From Xenorhabdus cabanillasii (lineage in GTDB: Bacteria > Pseudomonadota > Gammaproteobacteria > Enterobacterales > Enterobacteriaceae), in contig NZ_QTUB01000001.1 of NCBI RefSeq assembly GCF_003386665.1, positions 2,232,001 through 2,296,000 on the forward strand: a stretch of 64,000 nt of DNA, written 5' to 3'. Below, one piece after another: positions 10,345 to 21,346 of this stretch. The translations under genes and the position numbers were made by a program. The number at the start of each line of letters is the position of its first letter. Positions within the stretch are counted from its first letter, which is position 1. A model generated the notes under the pieces. The model was not told the origin of the DNA. It made no database searches and worked only from the letters and a program-made list of their open reading frames with translations.

Positions 10345-10397
10345 CGCCCCACATCACCAACGTCGCCGACGTCATACAGTGAGTGGGGCGTTTTTTT
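10345..10397 (+). terminator. Intrinsic terminator between gcvH and gcvP
   Basis: An 8-bp perfect stem, CGCCCCAC (10345-10352) with GTGGGGCG (10383-10390), encloses a smaller ACGTC/GACGT hairpin and is followed by seven Ts (10391-10397). This is a textbook Rho-independent terminator inside the gcvTHP operon, 40 bp before gcvP, so gcvP transcription must depend on read-through or on its own promoter. Confidence 0.88.
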
Positions 10398-10437
10398 ATG
10401 TGTGCCGTTTTTAGCTAGTTTCAGGAAATTATTATCA

Positions 10438-13314
10438 ATGATCCAGACTCTAATCCAACTTGAAAATCAAGGTGAATTTATTCGTCGCCACATTGGTTCC
10501 TCTGCTGAACAGCAAAAAGAAATGCTGGCAATCGTTGGCTCGAACTCTCTTGACGATCTTACCAATAAAATTGTTCCCCGTGATATCGCATTGCCAGAAC
10601 CACCAGCAGTAGGTGAAGGTGCGACAGAGCAACAGGCACTGGCTGAACTGAAAGCAATGGCGGGTCAGAACAAACGTTATCAATCTTATATTGGTATGGG
10701 GTATGCCCCCGCAATACTACCGCCGGTTATCTTACGTAATTTACTGGAGAATCCCGGTTGGTACACAGCATATACGCCTTACCAACCTGAAGTTTCTCAA
10801 GGGAGATTAGAAGCCTTACTGAATTTCCAGCAAGTCACTATTGATCTGACCGGTTTAGATCTTGCTTCAGCATCCCTGTTAGATGAAGCCACCGCAGCAG
10901 CCGAAGCGATGGCAATGGCAAAACGGGTTAGCAAACTGAAAAATGCGGAGCGTTTCTTCGTAGTTGATGATATTCACCCACAGATATTAGATGTGGTGCG
11001 CACACGAGCGGCAACATTCGGGTTTGATGTCATTGTTGATAAAGCAGAAAAAGTACTGGAATTAGAGGGTATTTTTGGCGTTTTACTGCAACAAGTTGGT
11101 ACTACAGGTCAGATCCATGATTACAGTGATCTTATCGCAAAACTGAAACAGCAAAAAATTATTGTCAGTGTTGCCGCTGATATTATGGCACTGGTTATGC
11201 TGACGGCACCGGGCAAACAGGGCGCTGATATCGTCTTTGGTTCAGCACAGCGTTTCGGTATTCCAATGGGATACGGCGGCCCGCATGCTGCATTCTTTGC
11301 TTGCCGTGACGAATATAAACGCTCAATGCCGGGTCGTATTATAGGTGTTTCCCGCGATGCCGCTGGCAACCGGGCATTGCGTATGGCGATGCAAACACGT
11401 GAACAGCATATTCGCCGTGAAAAGGCGAACTCCAATATCTGTACCTCACAGGTATTACTGGCAAATATTGCTGGTATGTATGCGGTTTACCACGGTGCCG
11501 GAGGTCTGAAAAGAATTGCGGGGCGCATTCATCGATTGACCGATATTTTGGCTGCGGGTCTACAAAAAGCGGGCATAACGCTGCGTCACAAAACATGGTT
11601 TGATACATTGGCTGTAGAAGCCATCGATAAGGCATCAATACTGGCACGAGCGGAAAAAGCACAAATCAACTTACGTACTGATATTCTTGGTGCTGTTGGC
11701 GTGTCATTGAGTGAAAAAACCAGTCGTGCAGACTTGATAACCCTGTATCAAGTTTTAACTGGTTCTGAAACCGTGTTAGATGTTGATGCTCTTGATAGTG
11801 AAGTATCAGAGAACAGCCAATCCATACCGGTTTCAATGCTGCGCGATGATGCAATTCTGACCCATGATACCTTCCGCCGTTATCATAGTGAAACAGATAT
11901 GATGCGCTATATACATAGCCTGGAACGTAAAGATCTGGCACTGAATCAGGCGATGATCCCATTAGGATCATGCACAATGAAACTGAATGCGGCCGCTGAA
12001 CTCATACCGATCACATGGCCTGAATTTACTGACCTGCATCCTTTCTGCCCGCCAGAACAAGCCCAGGGTTATCAACAATTGATTAACCAGCTCTCACATT
12101 GGCTGGTATTACTGACAGGATACGATGCGGTATCTATGCAGCCAAACTCTGGTGCTCAAGGAGAATATGCTGGCTTACTGGCAATTCGTCATTACTACGC
12201 CAGCCGCGGTGAACAACACCGTCATATCTGCCTGATCCCAAGATCAGCCCATGGCACAAACCCTGCATCTGCGCATATGGCAGGTATGACTGTGGTTGTG
12301 GTGAATTGTGATAAAGAAGGCAATATCGATCTGGCAGATCTGTATGAGAAAGCGGAAAAACACCGTGATGAACTGGCTTGTATCATGGTTACCTATCCAT
12401 CAACTCATGGTGTATATGAAGAAACCATCTGCCAGATTTGCGACATTATTCATCAAAATGGTGGGCAGGTTTATCTTGATGGTGCAAATATGAATGCTCA
12501 GGTTGGGATCACAACTCCTGGCTTTATTGGTGCTGACGTTTCACACCTGAACCTGCATAAAACCTTCTGTATTCCGCATGGTGGTGGTGGTCCGGGGATG
12601 GGGCCGATTGGTGTGAAAAAACATCTTGCTCCTTTCCTTCCGGGGCATTCTGTGGTGGAAATGGGAGCATTAACCACATCGGGAGCAGTATCGGCCGCAC
12701 CATTTGGCAGTGCGTCTATCCTGCCGATTAGCTGGATGTACATCCGCATGATGGGGGCAAAAGGGTTGAAACAAGCCAGTCAGGCTGCGATCCTGAATGC
12801 AAACTACATCGCAGCTCGTCTGAAAGGTGCTTATGAAATCCTTTATACCGGCCGCGATGGTTATGTTGCCCATGAATGTATTTTGGATATTCGCCCACTG
12901 AAAGAAGAATTTGGTATTAGTGAAATGGATATCGCCAAGCGTTTGATTGACTATGGCTTCCATGCTCCAACCATGTCATTCCCTGTCGCTGGAACACTGA
13001 TGGTTGAGCCAACAGAATCAGAAAGTAAGATCGAAATTGATCGTTTTATTGATGCGATGCTGGCAATCCGCGGCGAAATCAAAAAAGTAGCGGAAGGTGA
13101 CTGGCCATTGGAAGATAACCCGCTGGTGAATGCACCACATATTCAGGCGGAGCTGATTGCTGACTGGGATCATGCGTACAGCCGTGAAACTGCTGTTTTC
13201 CCGACAGCAGAAACAAAAGCAAATAAATATTGGCCGACAGTGAAACGTCTTGATGATGTGTATGGGGATCGTAACTTGCATTGTTCCTGTGTACCGATTG
13301 AAGATTATCGGTAA
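10438..13314 (+). CDS. gcvP: Glycine dehydrogenase (decarboxylating), P protein
   Basis: Pyridoxal-phosphate enzyme that decarboxylates glycine and loads the H protein. I start at ATG 10438 ([20 protein letters not shown]), which follows CAGGAAAT and gives 958 residues, the usual length. The longer reading from 10297 overlaps gcvH and the terminator and is not supported. The PLP lysine lies in [18 protein letters not shown] (about 700-717), next to the glycine-rich loop. Both halves of the long bipartite P protein are intact. Confidence 0.95.
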   Translation: MIQTLIQLENQGEFIRRHIGSSAEQQKEMLAIVGSNSLDDLTNKIVPRDIALPEPPAVGEGATEQQALAELKAMAGQNKRYQSYIGMGYAPAILPPVILRNLLENPGWYTAYTPYQPEVSQGRLEALLNFQQVTIDLTGLDLASASLLDEATAAAEAMAMAKRVSKLKNAERFFVVDDIHPQILDVVRTRAATFGFDVIVDKAEKVLELEGIFGVLLQQVGTTGQIHDYSDLIAKLKQQKIIVSVAADIMALVMLTAPGKQGADIVFGSAQRFGIPMGYGGPHAAFFACRDEYKRSMPGRIIGVSRDAAGNRALRMAMQTREQHIRREKANSNICTSQVLLANIAGMYAVYHGAGGLKRIAGRIHRLTDILAAGLQKAGITLRHKTWFDTLAVEAIDKASILARAEKAQINLRTDILGAVGVSLSEKTSRADLITLYQVLTGSETVLDVDALDSEVSENSQSIPVSMLRDDAILTHDTFRRYHSETDMMRYIHSLERKDLALNQAMIPLGSCTMKLNAAAELIPITWPEFTDLHPFCPPEQAQGYQQLINQLSHWLVLLTGYDAVSMQPNSGAQGEYAGLLAIRHYYASRGEQHRHICLIPRSAHGTNPASAHMAGMTVVVVNCDKEGNIDLADLYEKAEKHRDELACIMVTYPSTHGVYEETICQICDIIHQNGGQVYLDGANMNAQVGITTPGFIGADVSHLNLHKTFCIPHGGGGPGMGPIGVKKHLAPFLPGHSVVEMGALTTSGAVSAAPFGSASILPISWMYIRMMGAKGLKQASQAAILNANYIAARLKGAYEILYTGRDGYVAHECILDIRPLKEEFGISEMDIAKRLIDYGFHAPTMSFPVAGTLMVEPTESESKIEIDRFIDAMLAIRGEIKKVAEGDWPLEDNPLVNAPHIQAELIADWDHAYSRETAVFPTAETKANKYWPTVKRLDDVYGDRNLHCSCVPIEDYR

Positions 13315-13360
13315 TCATGATGTCGCTAATTGATTTAGAATAAAATCGATTAGAAATAAA

Positions 13361-13395
13361 AGCAGTGTTGAGAGTCATCTCACACTGCTTTTTTA
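13361..13395 (+). terminator. Intrinsic terminator after gcvP
   Basis: A long stem, AGCAGTG..TGAGA with TCTCA..CACTGCT, closed by a GTCA loop and followed by TTTTTT (13389-13394). Marks the end of the gcvTHP unit. Confidence 0.85.
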
Positions 13396-13475
13396 AATTT
13401 GACTAATTCTGAAAAATATTTGTATCAGCTAGTGACATCCGCTGGAATAATTCAACCTTTTTCTAAGGTGATAAA

Positions 13476-14201
13476 GTGATAAGAATCCATTTTGTGGTAC
13501 ATGAATATTTTGAAGCTCCCGGGGCATATGAAGATTGGGCTAACGCAAGAGGATATCAGACTACATTTTCACGGGTTTATCTTGGCGATAAATTACCAGA
13601 TTCAGTTGAGGGTATTGATTTTCTGATAGTCATGGGAGAGCCGCAAAGCCCTGCAACCACAACGGCTGACTGCGCACATTTTGATGCAGCAGCGGAAAGG
13701 CAACTTATTGTAAAAGCGATTGCATCAGATAAGGTAGTTATTGGTATCTGTCTTGGCGCACAGTTAATTGGAGAAGCATTGGGGGCTGTTTTTGAGCATA
13801 GTCCTGAGAAAGAAATAGGAAAGTATCCAATTATGCTTACCGAGGAAGGTTTAAAAAATGATAAATTTACTCATTTCGGTGAACTTCTTGAAGTTGGGCA
13901 TTGGCATAACGATATGCCGGGTTTGACTCGGGATGCAAAAATTATCGCTTTTAGTGAAGGTTGCCCCAGACAGATCATTGAATACCAAAGTCTGGTTTAT
14001 GCTTTCCAGTGCCATATGGAGCTGACTACAGAGGTAGTTGAATTGCTCATTCAAAATTCAGAAAAAGACCTTAGTAAAGCAGATGAGTATACATTTGTTC
14101 AAACACCGGAAATATTACGCTCCCATGATTATAGTGAGATGAACAATAAATTATTTGTTTTTCTCGATAAATTGGCTAACCAATATATGAAGTTAAATTG
14201 A
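13476..14201 (+). CDS. Class I glutamine amidotransferase-like protein
   Basis: A 241-residue GATase1 domain protein, related to GMP-synthase-type amidotransferase domains that occur alone. The nucleophile elbow is VIGICLGAQLIGEALG (about 89-104) with Cys about 93. The His of the triad lies in the FQCHMELT segment (about 177-184), where FQxHxE is typical. There is no synthetase partner nearby, so the amide acceptor is unknown. It lies alone between the gcvP terminator and a convergent HD-domain gene. Confidence 0.85.
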   Translation: MIRIHFVVHEYFEAPGAYEDWANARGYQTTFSRVYLGDKLPDSVEGIDFLIVMGEPQSPATTTADCAHFDAAAERQLIVKAIASDKVVIGICLGAQLIGEALGAVFEHSPEKEIGKYPIMLTEEGLKNDKFTHFGELLEVGHWHNDMPGLTRDAKIIAFSEGCPRQIIEYQSLVYAFQCHMELTTEVVELLIQNSEKDLSKADEYTFVQTPEILRSHDYSEMNNKLFVFLDKLANQYMKLN

Positions 14202-14211
14202 TTGATATAAT

Positions 14212-14238
14212 CGTCACGACGGTTTTTAAGTCGTGACG
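14212..14238. terminator. Hairpin between convergent genes
   Basis: A perfect 9-bp inverted repeat (CGTCACGAC / GTCGTGACG) with the loop GGTTTTTAA lies between the amidotransferase and the HD-domain gene. It lacks a clear T-run on either side. Its position suggests a shared termination structure. Confidence 0.45.
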
Positions 14239-14271
14239 GTAAACTGAACGATTTTAATTGGAGATAGAAGA

Positions 14272-14880
14272 TTATTCCTTCAACCAGCCTTTTTCTCTTG
14301 CTGCTTCCAGTTGTGGTAGCAAATATTTCCAGAATTCAGGGTAACTTTCAGAAATAAACTGGAGCAGGTTAAAGACTTGTTCAAAACGAATATCATTTTC
14401 TACCCAACTCTGCCCATTATTATGCAGATTCATAAATACTGGCATGACCCTGTCGAGCATTTTGGCGAAGCGCGCTTCAGGTGTTTCACCGTCTTCATAC
14501 TCGTACCAAAGGGCCAGAAAATAATCTCTCTGCGTTTCTGGCAGTAAGCCGAAAATACGCTTGGCAGCTTGCACCTCTTGCTCGTGAATAGCTTCACGGG
14601 CAGCTAAATCAAACGCGATAACATCCCCGGCATCGATTTCCACAATATCGTGAATCAATGCCATCTGTATGACACGGCTGATATTTATTTCTCCGGCATA
14701 AGGGGCAAAACTGATAACTGCAAGAGCAAAGTGCCAGCTATGTTCCGCAGAATTTTCATTGCGCTGATTGTTCAGAATTTTCGTTTTACGGTGGACATAT
14801 TTTAATTTATCCAGCTCCATGATAAAGGCGATAATATCGGTAAACGGGCCGAAATTAACAGGAGATACAGTCGATACCAT
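14272..14880 (-). CDS. HD-domain hydrolase (YfbR-like)
   Basis: A 202-residue predicted metal-dependent phosphohydrolase of the HD superfamily. Metal ligands are visible as the His in NSAEHSWHFAL (about 43-53), the paired HD in ALIHDIVEIDAGD (about 73-85), and a later Asp in the helix near LDRVMPVF (about 142). The family includes 5'-nucleotidases acting on deoxynucleoside monophosphates. The precise substrate cannot be set from sequence. The start may be the internal Met at about residue 21, where family similarity begins. Confidence 0.8.
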   Translation of the reverse strand: MVSTVSPVNFGPFTDIIAFIMELDKLKYVHRKTKILNNQRNENSAEHSWHFALAVISFAPYAGEINISRVIQMALIHDIVEIDAGDVIAFDLAAREAIHEQEVQAAKRIFGLLPETQRDYFLALWYEYEDGETPEARFAKMLDRVMPVFMNLHNNGQSWVENDIRFEQVFNLLQFISESYPEFWKYLLPQLEAAREKGWLKE

Positions 14881-14900
14881 AAGAAATTAAACCTCAAATA

Positions 14901-15920
14901 TTATTTTTCTTCCAATGAATAAGGCAGTGTCTGAATAGAGAGAGAATGCCCTTCATCGTTGCGAATACGGAATACATTATCTGTTTCCATATCATTGCTC
15001 ATAACGATTTGCACCCAAACAGAGCCATCGGCTAATTTGACCGCAGCAAGAACTGAGCCAGTCCGGCGCCATTTATCGCCTAACTGCCACTCCAGTTCAT
15101 CACCAGCTACAGGAAGAGAAGATGCGCTACCTGCCAGCCAGTACATTGCCCGCTTATTAGCCCCGCGGTATTTAGCACGTGCTACCATTTCCTGACCGGT
15201 ATAGCAGCCTTTCTTGAAACTGATACTGTCTTTGATGGCCTGAAGATTAGTAGCCTGTGGAATAAATTGTGCGCTGCTTGCTCCATCAATTACGGGAAAC
15301 CCTGCTTCAATCTCCAGCGCCAGCCACTGTTGGCTATCGTTCAATTGTGCCTGAAATTTTTCGACTAACACTTCTGCTAATCTGGTTGCAGTAGTGTTAT
15401 CTGTAACCAAAAGAAAACGTTCTGTAGGGAGAGAGAAATGAAGAATAGTTGTTGTTTCATGTTGGATAACTGCTGTTTCTGTGTCAGGTAAAGTGGGAAA
15501 ACATGATAGTGTTGTCAGTGCCTCCCGACTGCCCGCTCCGGCAATACCAAGCAAGATATTTTTTTCGTCTTTGGCAAAGGTCACTTTGGAGAATACCGCA
15601 TACTTTTTTAATTCAGCCAGTTGGGTATCCAATACCGAACGACGTTCAATATAGGCAAAACCTTCTCCACGATGAAACAGCAGCAGGTTGCTCCACATCT
15701 TCCCTTTGGCATCACAGTGGGCGCATAGTACATATTGATTTTCATCCAGGGAATTAATATCTGCTGTCACCTGACCTTGCAGATATTTTTCTGTATCAGT
15801 TCCGGTTGCAGTGGCCATTGCCCAATCATCAAGGGAAATTAATGTCAGTGGAAGAGTTGTAGAAGATAATGGAGATTGTGCAGAAAACGGAATTTGGTAA
15901 GCCATAACAGCTCCTGCCAT
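14901..15920 (-). CDS. ygfZ: tRNA-modifying protein YgfZ
   Basis: Folate-binding protein related to GcvT, needed for the activity of some Fe-S enzymes, including the tRNA methylthiotransferase MiaB. The signature [17 protein letters not shown] (about 238-254) with its conserved Cys is present. The likely start is the second Met ([13 protein letters not shown], 15905) rather than MAGAV at 15920. It is divergent from sdhE-ygfX, as in E. coli. Confidence 0.94.
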   Translation of the reverse strand: MAGAVMAYQIPFSAQSPLSSTTLPLTLISLDDWAMATATGTDTEKYLQGQVTADINSLDENQYVLCAHCDAKGKMWSNLLLFHRGEGFAYIERRSVLDTQLAELKKYAVFSKVTFAKDEKNILLGIAGAGSREALTTLSCFPTLPDTETAVIQHETTTILHFSLPTERFLLVTDNTTATRLAEVLVEKFQAQLNDSQQWLALEIEAGFPVIDGASSAQFIPQATNLQAIKDSISFKKGCYTGQEMVARAKYRGANKRAMYWLAGSASSLPVAGDELEWQLGDKWRRTGSVLAAVKLADGSVWVQIVMSNDMETDNVFRIRNDEGHSLSIQTLPYSLEEK

Positions 15921-16204
15921 AAACTATCTGAGAAATAACGTTAATGGTAAAAGAGATGAAGCTCAATGCAAAGGAGTTATTCTTGTTATTTGCTGGTTGA
16001 AGGTTTACTGGCAGATTGTTGCGATACATTTTATTGCGATATTCTTCGCATATTGTAGAGATACCAACAGTTCAATCGCTGTCAATGATGAAAAACAGCC
16101 CAGAATTGTTGATAATTACAGGTTCTTACTGTAACAGGTTTTACAGTGATAAAGCATTGCCGTCCCAATGGCACGAATGAAAATAATCAAGAGGCTTTTT
16201 AAAC

Positions 16205-16471
16205 ATGGATATTGACAATAAAGCGCGTATTCACTGGGCATGCCGTCGCGGGATGCGCGAACTGGATATTTCTATCATGCCATTTTTTGAATATGAATAT
16301 GACTCGTTGAGTGATGATGAAAAGCGCATTTTTGTTCGTTTGCTGGAATGTCCAGATCCTGATCTTTTCAATTGGCTGATGAATCATGGTCGCCCGGAAG
16401 ATGAGGAGCTTTTCAACATGGTGCAATTGATTCAAAGCAGAAACCAAGCTCGTGGCCCTGTGGTACGGTGA
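16205..16471 (+). CDS. sdhE: FAD assembly factor SdhE
   Basis: Small cytosolic protein that promotes covalent flavinylation of succinate dehydrogenase and fumarate reductase. The 88 residues contain the family motif [17 protein letters not shown] (about 13-29), whose RGxxE is central to FAD transfer. The stop overlaps the start of the next gene by 20 bp, indicating translational coupling. Confidence 0.95.
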   Translation: MDIDNKARIHWACRRGMRELDISIMPFFEYEYDSLSDDEKRIFVRLLECPDPDLFNWLMNHGRPEDEELFNMVQLIQSRNQARGPVVR

Positions 16472-16904
16472 ATTGAGAATATCTCTCCGAACCCGCCTGT
16501 TTTCCTCTGGCGTGCATGGAGTGATTGCTCTGGCTGCTCTATTAGCACCCTGGTTTGCCAATAGTTTTTATGTCTGGCTTCTGCCGCCGATCATTATCTC
16601 TATAGTGGTGAGTTGGATAAGGAGCCAGAGAAATATCATGCAGTGCCGGGGAAAACTAATACTGTTTCGTGGCAATAAAGTACACTGGCAAAAAGAAAGA
16701 TGGAAAATTACTCAGCCACCGTGGCTTAGCCGTTATGGAATAATGCTCACACTGCGTACTTTTGAGCAAGCGGAAAGTTTTTGCCTCCGGCCTAATATTC
16801 AATTATGGGTGGCATCGGATAGTATGTCGGTTGAAGCTTGGCGTAGTTTTAGCCAGATTATGCGTAGTACAGAATTGTGGAAAGAAAAGGCAGAAAGAGC
16901 ATGA
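16452..16904 (+). CDS. ygfX: YgfX family inner-membrane protein
   Basis: A 150-residue protein of the YgfX (CptA) family. It starts at a GTG inside sdhE, and the N-terminal [17 protein letters not shown] matches the E. coli protein. Two adjacent hydrophobic segments (about 20-50) form a membrane hairpin, followed by a soluble C-terminal domain. In E. coli it has been proposed as a toxin-like inhibitor of the cytoskeleton paired with SdhE. That role is literature-based and not visible here. Confidence 0.87.
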   Translation: MALWYGELRISLRTRLFSSGVHGVIALAALLAPWFANSFYVWLLPPIIISIVVSWIRSQRNIMQCRGKLILFRGNKVHWQKERWKITQPPWLSRYGIMLTLRTFEQAESFCLRPNIQLWVASDSMSVEAWRSFSQIMRSTELWKEKAERA

Positions 16905-17103
16905 GAATCTGACTGTATTATTCCTGTATGTGGAGAATCTGTTGTGGTTAATAAATGGACAATGTCACTGCTGGACTGGAGAATGGCAATAAGCTGTTTT
17001 ATTGGCGAATTCGGTGACCGCCTGGGCGGTCACCTCTGAGGAAGTGCAATAGAATTACAACCTCTCACATTTATCTCACGTCTTATCACTACTATAAATC
17101 AGA

Positions 17104-18207
17104 CTATATATTTTGGTAATGAGTTCCAACACTCTGAATCTCCATTATTTTGTCAGTATTATTTATAGTGAATGTTACCCTGTGTTCTTGGCTTAGCCTT
17201 ATACTATATAAATCTCTACCTTGCAGTTTTTCGAAGTTACTGCCGCTTTTTGTACCAATACTTGTTGCTGCTGTACGTGGATCACTACCCTTTTGTACCT
17301 CTTTTATAAGTGAACTATATTTTTGTTTTGAAGCATCATCCATTTTAGCAAATGCATTCCTGGATTTATTATCTTTAAGTTTTTGTAAACTAACTCTCCA
17401 TTTAGATGGAGCTGCTGTAGACGCTGTTGCTGTAGAAGACATTGTTGGTAATTTAGGCGCTTTTGTTGGACCGGCCAGATAACCTATTCTGCCATCAGGT
17501 AACTTCTGCGGTGGCCGAAAGAAAGGTTTAGAAAGTTTCTTTCTCTCAATATAATTCGCTAATGATTTAGTTTCTAGACCATTGTAAAAATTACTTGAAA
17601 AAATCCTTTTTCCTAGTGATGTTACAGCAGATAAGATAAATAAAAAATCAATTAATTTAAAAAATCTTGCAGCGTTTGATTGTTGATTTTCCTCCAGTGG
17701 AATTTCCTGTGAAGAAAAGAAATATAGTGCTAATAATTTATCTTCATCTGAATAATCTCTTAATGGTTTATTTTCAAGATTAGGAACATCCCAGGTATTT
17801 TCAGGATATTCACCTTCAAAATCCAGTTCGTTCTTGTAAAAACCGTTTGCCATATCTTTAGAAATTTGATCACCATTCTCACCCAATAGTGCAGATGAAA
17901 GATTAGACATGTATTCTTGATAAATTTTATCTGCGGTATCCTTATTCTTATAATAGTCCTCTGGAAGCTGAGATTCATTATGAATACCACTTACCGCTAA
18001 AGCGTATGCTAATATTACTTTCTTAGCTCGATATTCAATTCCATGTGCTGCTGTGTGACCTTCATCTGTTTGCCTAAAGTTTAGTACACGTATTATCTCT
18101 CCCGCTATTTGCTTTTCAACGGGTGGATATCCACTTCTATCATCAGGAGTTAATTGTACTACACTCGGAGTTGTTACGGATTTTATAACCATTGTATTTT
18201 CAACCAT
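17104..18207 (-). CDS. txp40: Txp40-like insecticidal toxin
   Basis: A 367-residue protein (about 41 kDa) with no signal peptide. Length and sequence agree with my recollection of Txp40, a secreted insecticidal protein widespread in Photorhabdus and Xenorhabdus; no search was possible. The N-terminal two thirds are mainly helical, with a hydrophobic segment [15 protein letters not shown] (about 189-203). A low-complexity Ser/Thr/Ala linker follows (about 251-266). The last 90 residues resemble the RelE/ParE ribonuclease-toxin fold: a helix, [20 protein letters not shown], then a final strand. It occupies an AT-rich insertion between ygfX and fldB. No antitoxin or immunity gene is adjacent. 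Confidence 0.78.
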   Translation of the reverse strand: MVENTMVIKSVTTPSVVQLTPDDRSGYPPVEKQIAGEIIRVLNFRQTDEGHTAAHGIEYRAKKVILAYALAVSGIHNESQLPEDYYKNKDTADKIYQEYMSNLSSALLGENGDQISKDMANGFYKNELDFEGEYPENTWDVPNLENKPLRDYSDEDKLLALYFFSSQEIPLEENQQSNAARFFKLIDFLFILSAVTSLGKRIFSSNFYNGLETKSLANYIERKKLSKPFFRPPQKLPDGRIGYLAGPTKAPKLPTMSSTATASTAAPSKWRVSLQKLKDNKSRNAFAKMDDASKQKYSSLIKEVQKGSDPRTAATSIGTKSGSNFEKLQGRDLYSIRLSQEHRVTFTINNTDKIMEIQSVGTHYQNI

Positions 18208-19244
18208 TGTACTTTCCCATTATGTTGGCGTTTATTGAAATAACTACTAATATAAATTGCAGCGTTGATTTCCGCTGTTACGGTTTCTTGACTGCTTTAA
18301 TTAAATTATCAAGTTTATTTTCTCTCGATAATATCCTTATAAACACCTCAGAGAATTGAGGTGCTAATATCTTAATAAAAAGTAACTATATAATCATGTT
18401 CTATGATTATGACTAAATATAAAAAAATTTGTTTATGTGACTGTTAGACATATAGATAACATAGCACTTTTATGGTGTCAAGCACTGCTAAGTGACTTAA
18501 TTTTGATTATATTATAGGCATGAGTGATTCAATTTTAATTAAATCTTTGTAGCCTGAGCCAGTTTATCAGGACTCTTTTAGAAACAACTATAGCGAATGA
18601 AACCGCATTAGCTCTATATATTTTGTTTTAGTGTTGTCTCTAATGATAATGAAAAAGAAAGCAAAACAAATAAAATTACTTGATGTAGTCTTGATATTAA
18701 ATTTTTTCCATCATTATTGTATGGGATTTCTAACAAATATGTTGGCGTACATGTTGTTAAATTTTTTTTAAATTGTTGTTGGTTTTACTTGTTAAATTAT
18801 TTAAGCGTTAGCACATATTTCTCAATTTTTTATGGTAGTGAATTAATTTCGTAAATAGGATTTACATTTTCTTATATATTTATTGGTTATAAATTAATGC
18901 CAATGTATTTGTGAACAATATGTTTCTAATAATAACTAGTAATTTATCATCAGGGAGTGTTGAGGTTTGATGAAAGAGAATTAGTTCAATAATAATTAAC
19001 TTTAAAGTAATCAGGGTCTTTAGATAAAATTTCTACAAGATTTTTTCTTTTTTGAGTTGATTATAAGTGGTAATAATCTGAATTATTTTGTGTTATTGCA
19101 ATTTAAAAATATCCCCCAATCCTGCAATAATATTGAAATGTCACTTTACTGATGGATTAGTTACTTAAAAGTAGTATTATAATTGAGACTGTATCTTGCA
19201 TACGTACAGTTACTACGATGATTTCAACTAAAGAAGGGACTTAT
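18208..19244. other. AT-rich intergenic region
   Basis: About 1 kb with very low GC content and no open reading frame of credible length on either strand. It separates the divergently transcribed txp40-like gene and the small exported-protein gene, so it should hold both promoters. I see no repeats, tRNA remnant or IS end. Confidence 0.6.
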
Positions 19245-19625
19245 ATGAAGGTTTCCACGCTTGTCGCATCAGTTGCTTTGGCTGGCTTTTGTTTTACTGC
19301 ACACGCCTCTGCTCTTGATAATGTTGCTGTTTATTCTACGGAGAAATCTAACGGCTCTATATCAGTGGGTGGCAAAAATGCTTACACTAAATCCTTTGAA
19401 GTTGCAGTAGCGAACTTATCCGGTAAGGATATTGATTTGTCGAAGCTTTGTCTGAAAGCTTACTCTCCTGACAAAAAAGAATTTAGTCTGGATACAGTTG
19501 ATGAAGACCTGAATCAAGGCACACTGAAAGCGGGTAAGTCCGTCAAAGGTATTGCTGTGTTTGCTTCTGAAAATGACGTAGTTCATAAAGCCGCTCTTAT
19601 TAAAATTTCTGACGATTGCAAGTGA
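19245..19625 (+). CDS. Small exported protein, DUF4354-like
   Basis: A secreted or periplasmic protein of about 126 residues. The start chosen is ATG 19245, behind AAGAAGGGAC. It begins a clear signal peptide (MKVSTLVASVALAGFCFTAHASA) cleaved near residue 23. The mature part (about 100 aa) is predicted beta-rich with two Cys, one in LSKLCLKAYSP and one two residues from the C-terminus, that could form a disulfide. It resembles the DUF4354 family of enteric exported proteins; function unknown. Single gene with its own terminator. Confidence 0.7.
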   Translation: MKVSTLVASVALAGFCFTAHASALDNVAVYSTEKSNGSISVGGKNAYTKSFEVAVANLSGKDIDLSKLCLKAYSPDKKEFSLDTVDEDLNQGTLKAGKSVKGIAVFASENDVVHKAALIKISDDCK

Positions 19626-19631
19626 TCAGAT

Positions 19632-19658
19632 AAAGCAGCCTTCCTGGCTGCTTTCTTT
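19632..19658 (+). terminator. Intrinsic terminator
   Basis: Perfect 9-bp stem AAAGCAGCC / GGCTGCTTT with a 5-nt loop, followed by CTTT. It lies 6 bp after the stop of the small exported protein. Confidence 0.75.
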
Positions 19659-19708
19659 GGGTTAGCCTTTCAGACCCGCTCTGAACTCTTAAAAAAGCTT
19701 AATTGATG

Positions 19709-20230
19709 TTAAAATAGTGCTTCCATCTCTGCCAATATCTGCATACACCATTGATTCAAACGCTCATCAGTCTCTTCAAACTGGTTCACATCATCCAGAG
19801 CAAGGCCGACAAACTGCTTGCCATCTTCGGTCAGTGGCTTTGGACTGGTGAATTCATAACCTTCAATCGGCCAGAAGCCGATAAACTGTACGCCTGCAGG
19901 AAGTAAAAGGTGATACAGCATTCCCAGGGCATCCAGAAACCATTCGCTGTAATCAATTTGATCTCCCATGCCATACATGGCAACAATTTTCCCTGTCAAA
20001 TTCAGTGATGGAAGTTGATCCCAAATGGTCAGCCAATCTTCCTGTATTTCACCGAAATCCCATGTAGGAATGCCGAAGATCAAGACAGAATATTCTTCCA
20101 TCAATTTAGGATCACAATCTTTGACGTTGTGCAGGTCAATCAGATCCTCACCAAGAATATCGCGTATTTTTTCTGCTACCATTTCAGTATAGCAAGTGGT
20201 AGAGCCGTAAAAGAGACCAATTTTCATCAT
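19709..20230 (-). CDS. fldB: Flavodoxin 2
   Basis: FMN-binding electron carrier of 173 residues, the long-chain flavodoxin type. The phosphate-binding loop is [12 protein letters not shown] (about 9-20). The flavin-contact loops are [12 protein letters not shown] (about 55-66) and [13 protein letters not shown] (about 85-97). It lies divergently from xerD, as in E. coli. Its usual neighbour ygfX is displaced by the 2.8 kb insertion carrying the toxin gene. Confidence 0.93.
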   Translation of the reverse strand: MMKIGLFYGSTTCYTEMVAEKIRDILGEDLIDLHNVKDCDPKLMEEYSVLIFGIPTWDFGEIQEDWLTIWDQLPSLNLTGKIVAMYGMGDQIDYSEWFLDALGMLYHLLLPAGVQFIGFWPIEGYEFTSPKPLTEDGKQFVGLALDDVNQFEETDERLNQWCMQILAEMEALF

Positions 20231-20333
20231 TATTTATCAGAGAATTTCTAATATAAGAGAGGGTATTGTAACAGAAGAATTACTTTTTCAGGCATAATAG
20301 CCGATCGGAAGGCACAGATATAAAGGAGGGCTT

Positions 20334-21272
20334 GTGCCAAGCAAACACGTATTAAAAACTGATGTATCGGAACAAAGCCCATCGGCTAATCCCCTGATAG
20401 AACAATTTTTGGATACGATCTGGCTGGAAAAAGATCTGGCAGAAAACACATTGGCTTCTTATCGGCTTGATTTACAATCTCTGAATAATTGGCTGGTGCA
20501 TGGTGGCTATGATTTGCTTTCTGTACAGTCTATCGAACTACAATCATTTTTGGCTGAACGGGTGGATGGTGGTTATAAAGCCAGTAGCTCTGCACGTTTG
20601 TTGAGTGCCATGCGCAGATTGTTTCAGTATCTCTATCGTGAAAAAATGCGGACGGATGATCCAACCGCGCTTTTATCTGCTCCCAAATTACCTAAGCGCT
20701 TACCAAAAGATTTAAGCGAAAAGCAGGTTGAAGATTTGCTAAACGCTCCCTCGATTAATCAACCAATAGAACTGCGGGATAAAGCGATGCTTGAAGTGCT
20801 TTATGCCTGTGGGTTACGCGTATCCGAATTGGTTGGGTTAACATTATCGGATGTGAGTTTACGTCAGGGTGTTGTCAGGATCGTGGGTAAAGGGAACAAA
20901 GAGAGGTTAGTTCCTTTAGGAGAAGAAGCTCTCCACTGGCTGGAACAATATCTAGAGTATGGACGCCCATGGTTACTGAATGGCATAGTGTCCGATGTAT
21001 TTTTTCCCAGTAAACGGGGAACACAGATGACGCGCCAGACTTTTTGGCATCGGATCAAACATTATGCTGTATCGGCTGGTATTGATTCCGAACGTTTATC
21101 CCCGCACGTTTTACGTCATGCTTTTGCAACTCATTTAATCAATCATGGCGCTGACTTACGGGTTGTGCAGATGTTACTCGGACATAGTGATCTCTCCACA
21201 ACACAAATTTATACACATGTGGCAACTGAACGTCTTAAAGTGCTGCATCAACAACATCATCCTCGCGGATAA
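20334..21272 (+). CDS. xerD: Site-specific tyrosine recombinase XerD
   Basis: Recombinase that, with XerC and FtsK, resolves chromosome dimers at dif. The catalytic residues are present: Arg in ACGLRVSELVG, Lys in VGKGNKERLVP, HxxR in SPHVLRHAFATH, and the nucleophile Tyr in STTQIYTHVATERL. The GTG start at 20334 yields 312 aa, 14 more than E. coli. The extra N-terminal residues suggest either a lineage extension or a later true start. It heads xerD-dsbC-recJ, in conserved order. Confidence 0.95.
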   Translation: MPSKHVLKTDVSEQSPSANPLIEQFLDTIWLEKDLAENTLASYRLDLQSLNNWLVHGGYDLLSVQSIELQSFLAERVDGGYKASSSARLLSAMRRLFQYLYREKMRTDDPTALLSAPKLPKRLPKDLSEKQVEDLLNAPSINQPIELRDKAMLEVLYACGLRVSELVGLTLSDVSLRQGVVRIVGKGNKERLVPLGEEALHWLEQYLEYGRPWLLNGIVSDVFFPSKRGTQMTRQTFWHRIKHYAVSAGIDSERLSPHVLRHAFATHLINHGADLRVVQMLLGHSDLSTTQIYTHVATERLKVLHQQHHPRG

Positions 21273-21346
21273 CAATTCATAAATGTTGTTCATTGACAAC
21301 TGCTTATGAATAGGTTGCGAAAAAAGGTGAAAAAAGGAACAAAGTA

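Noticed and set aside
10297..10437. N-terminal extension of GcvP
   Set aside because: It overlaps gcvH and runs through the terminator stem. ATG 10438 has a ribosome binding site and the conserved N-terminus.
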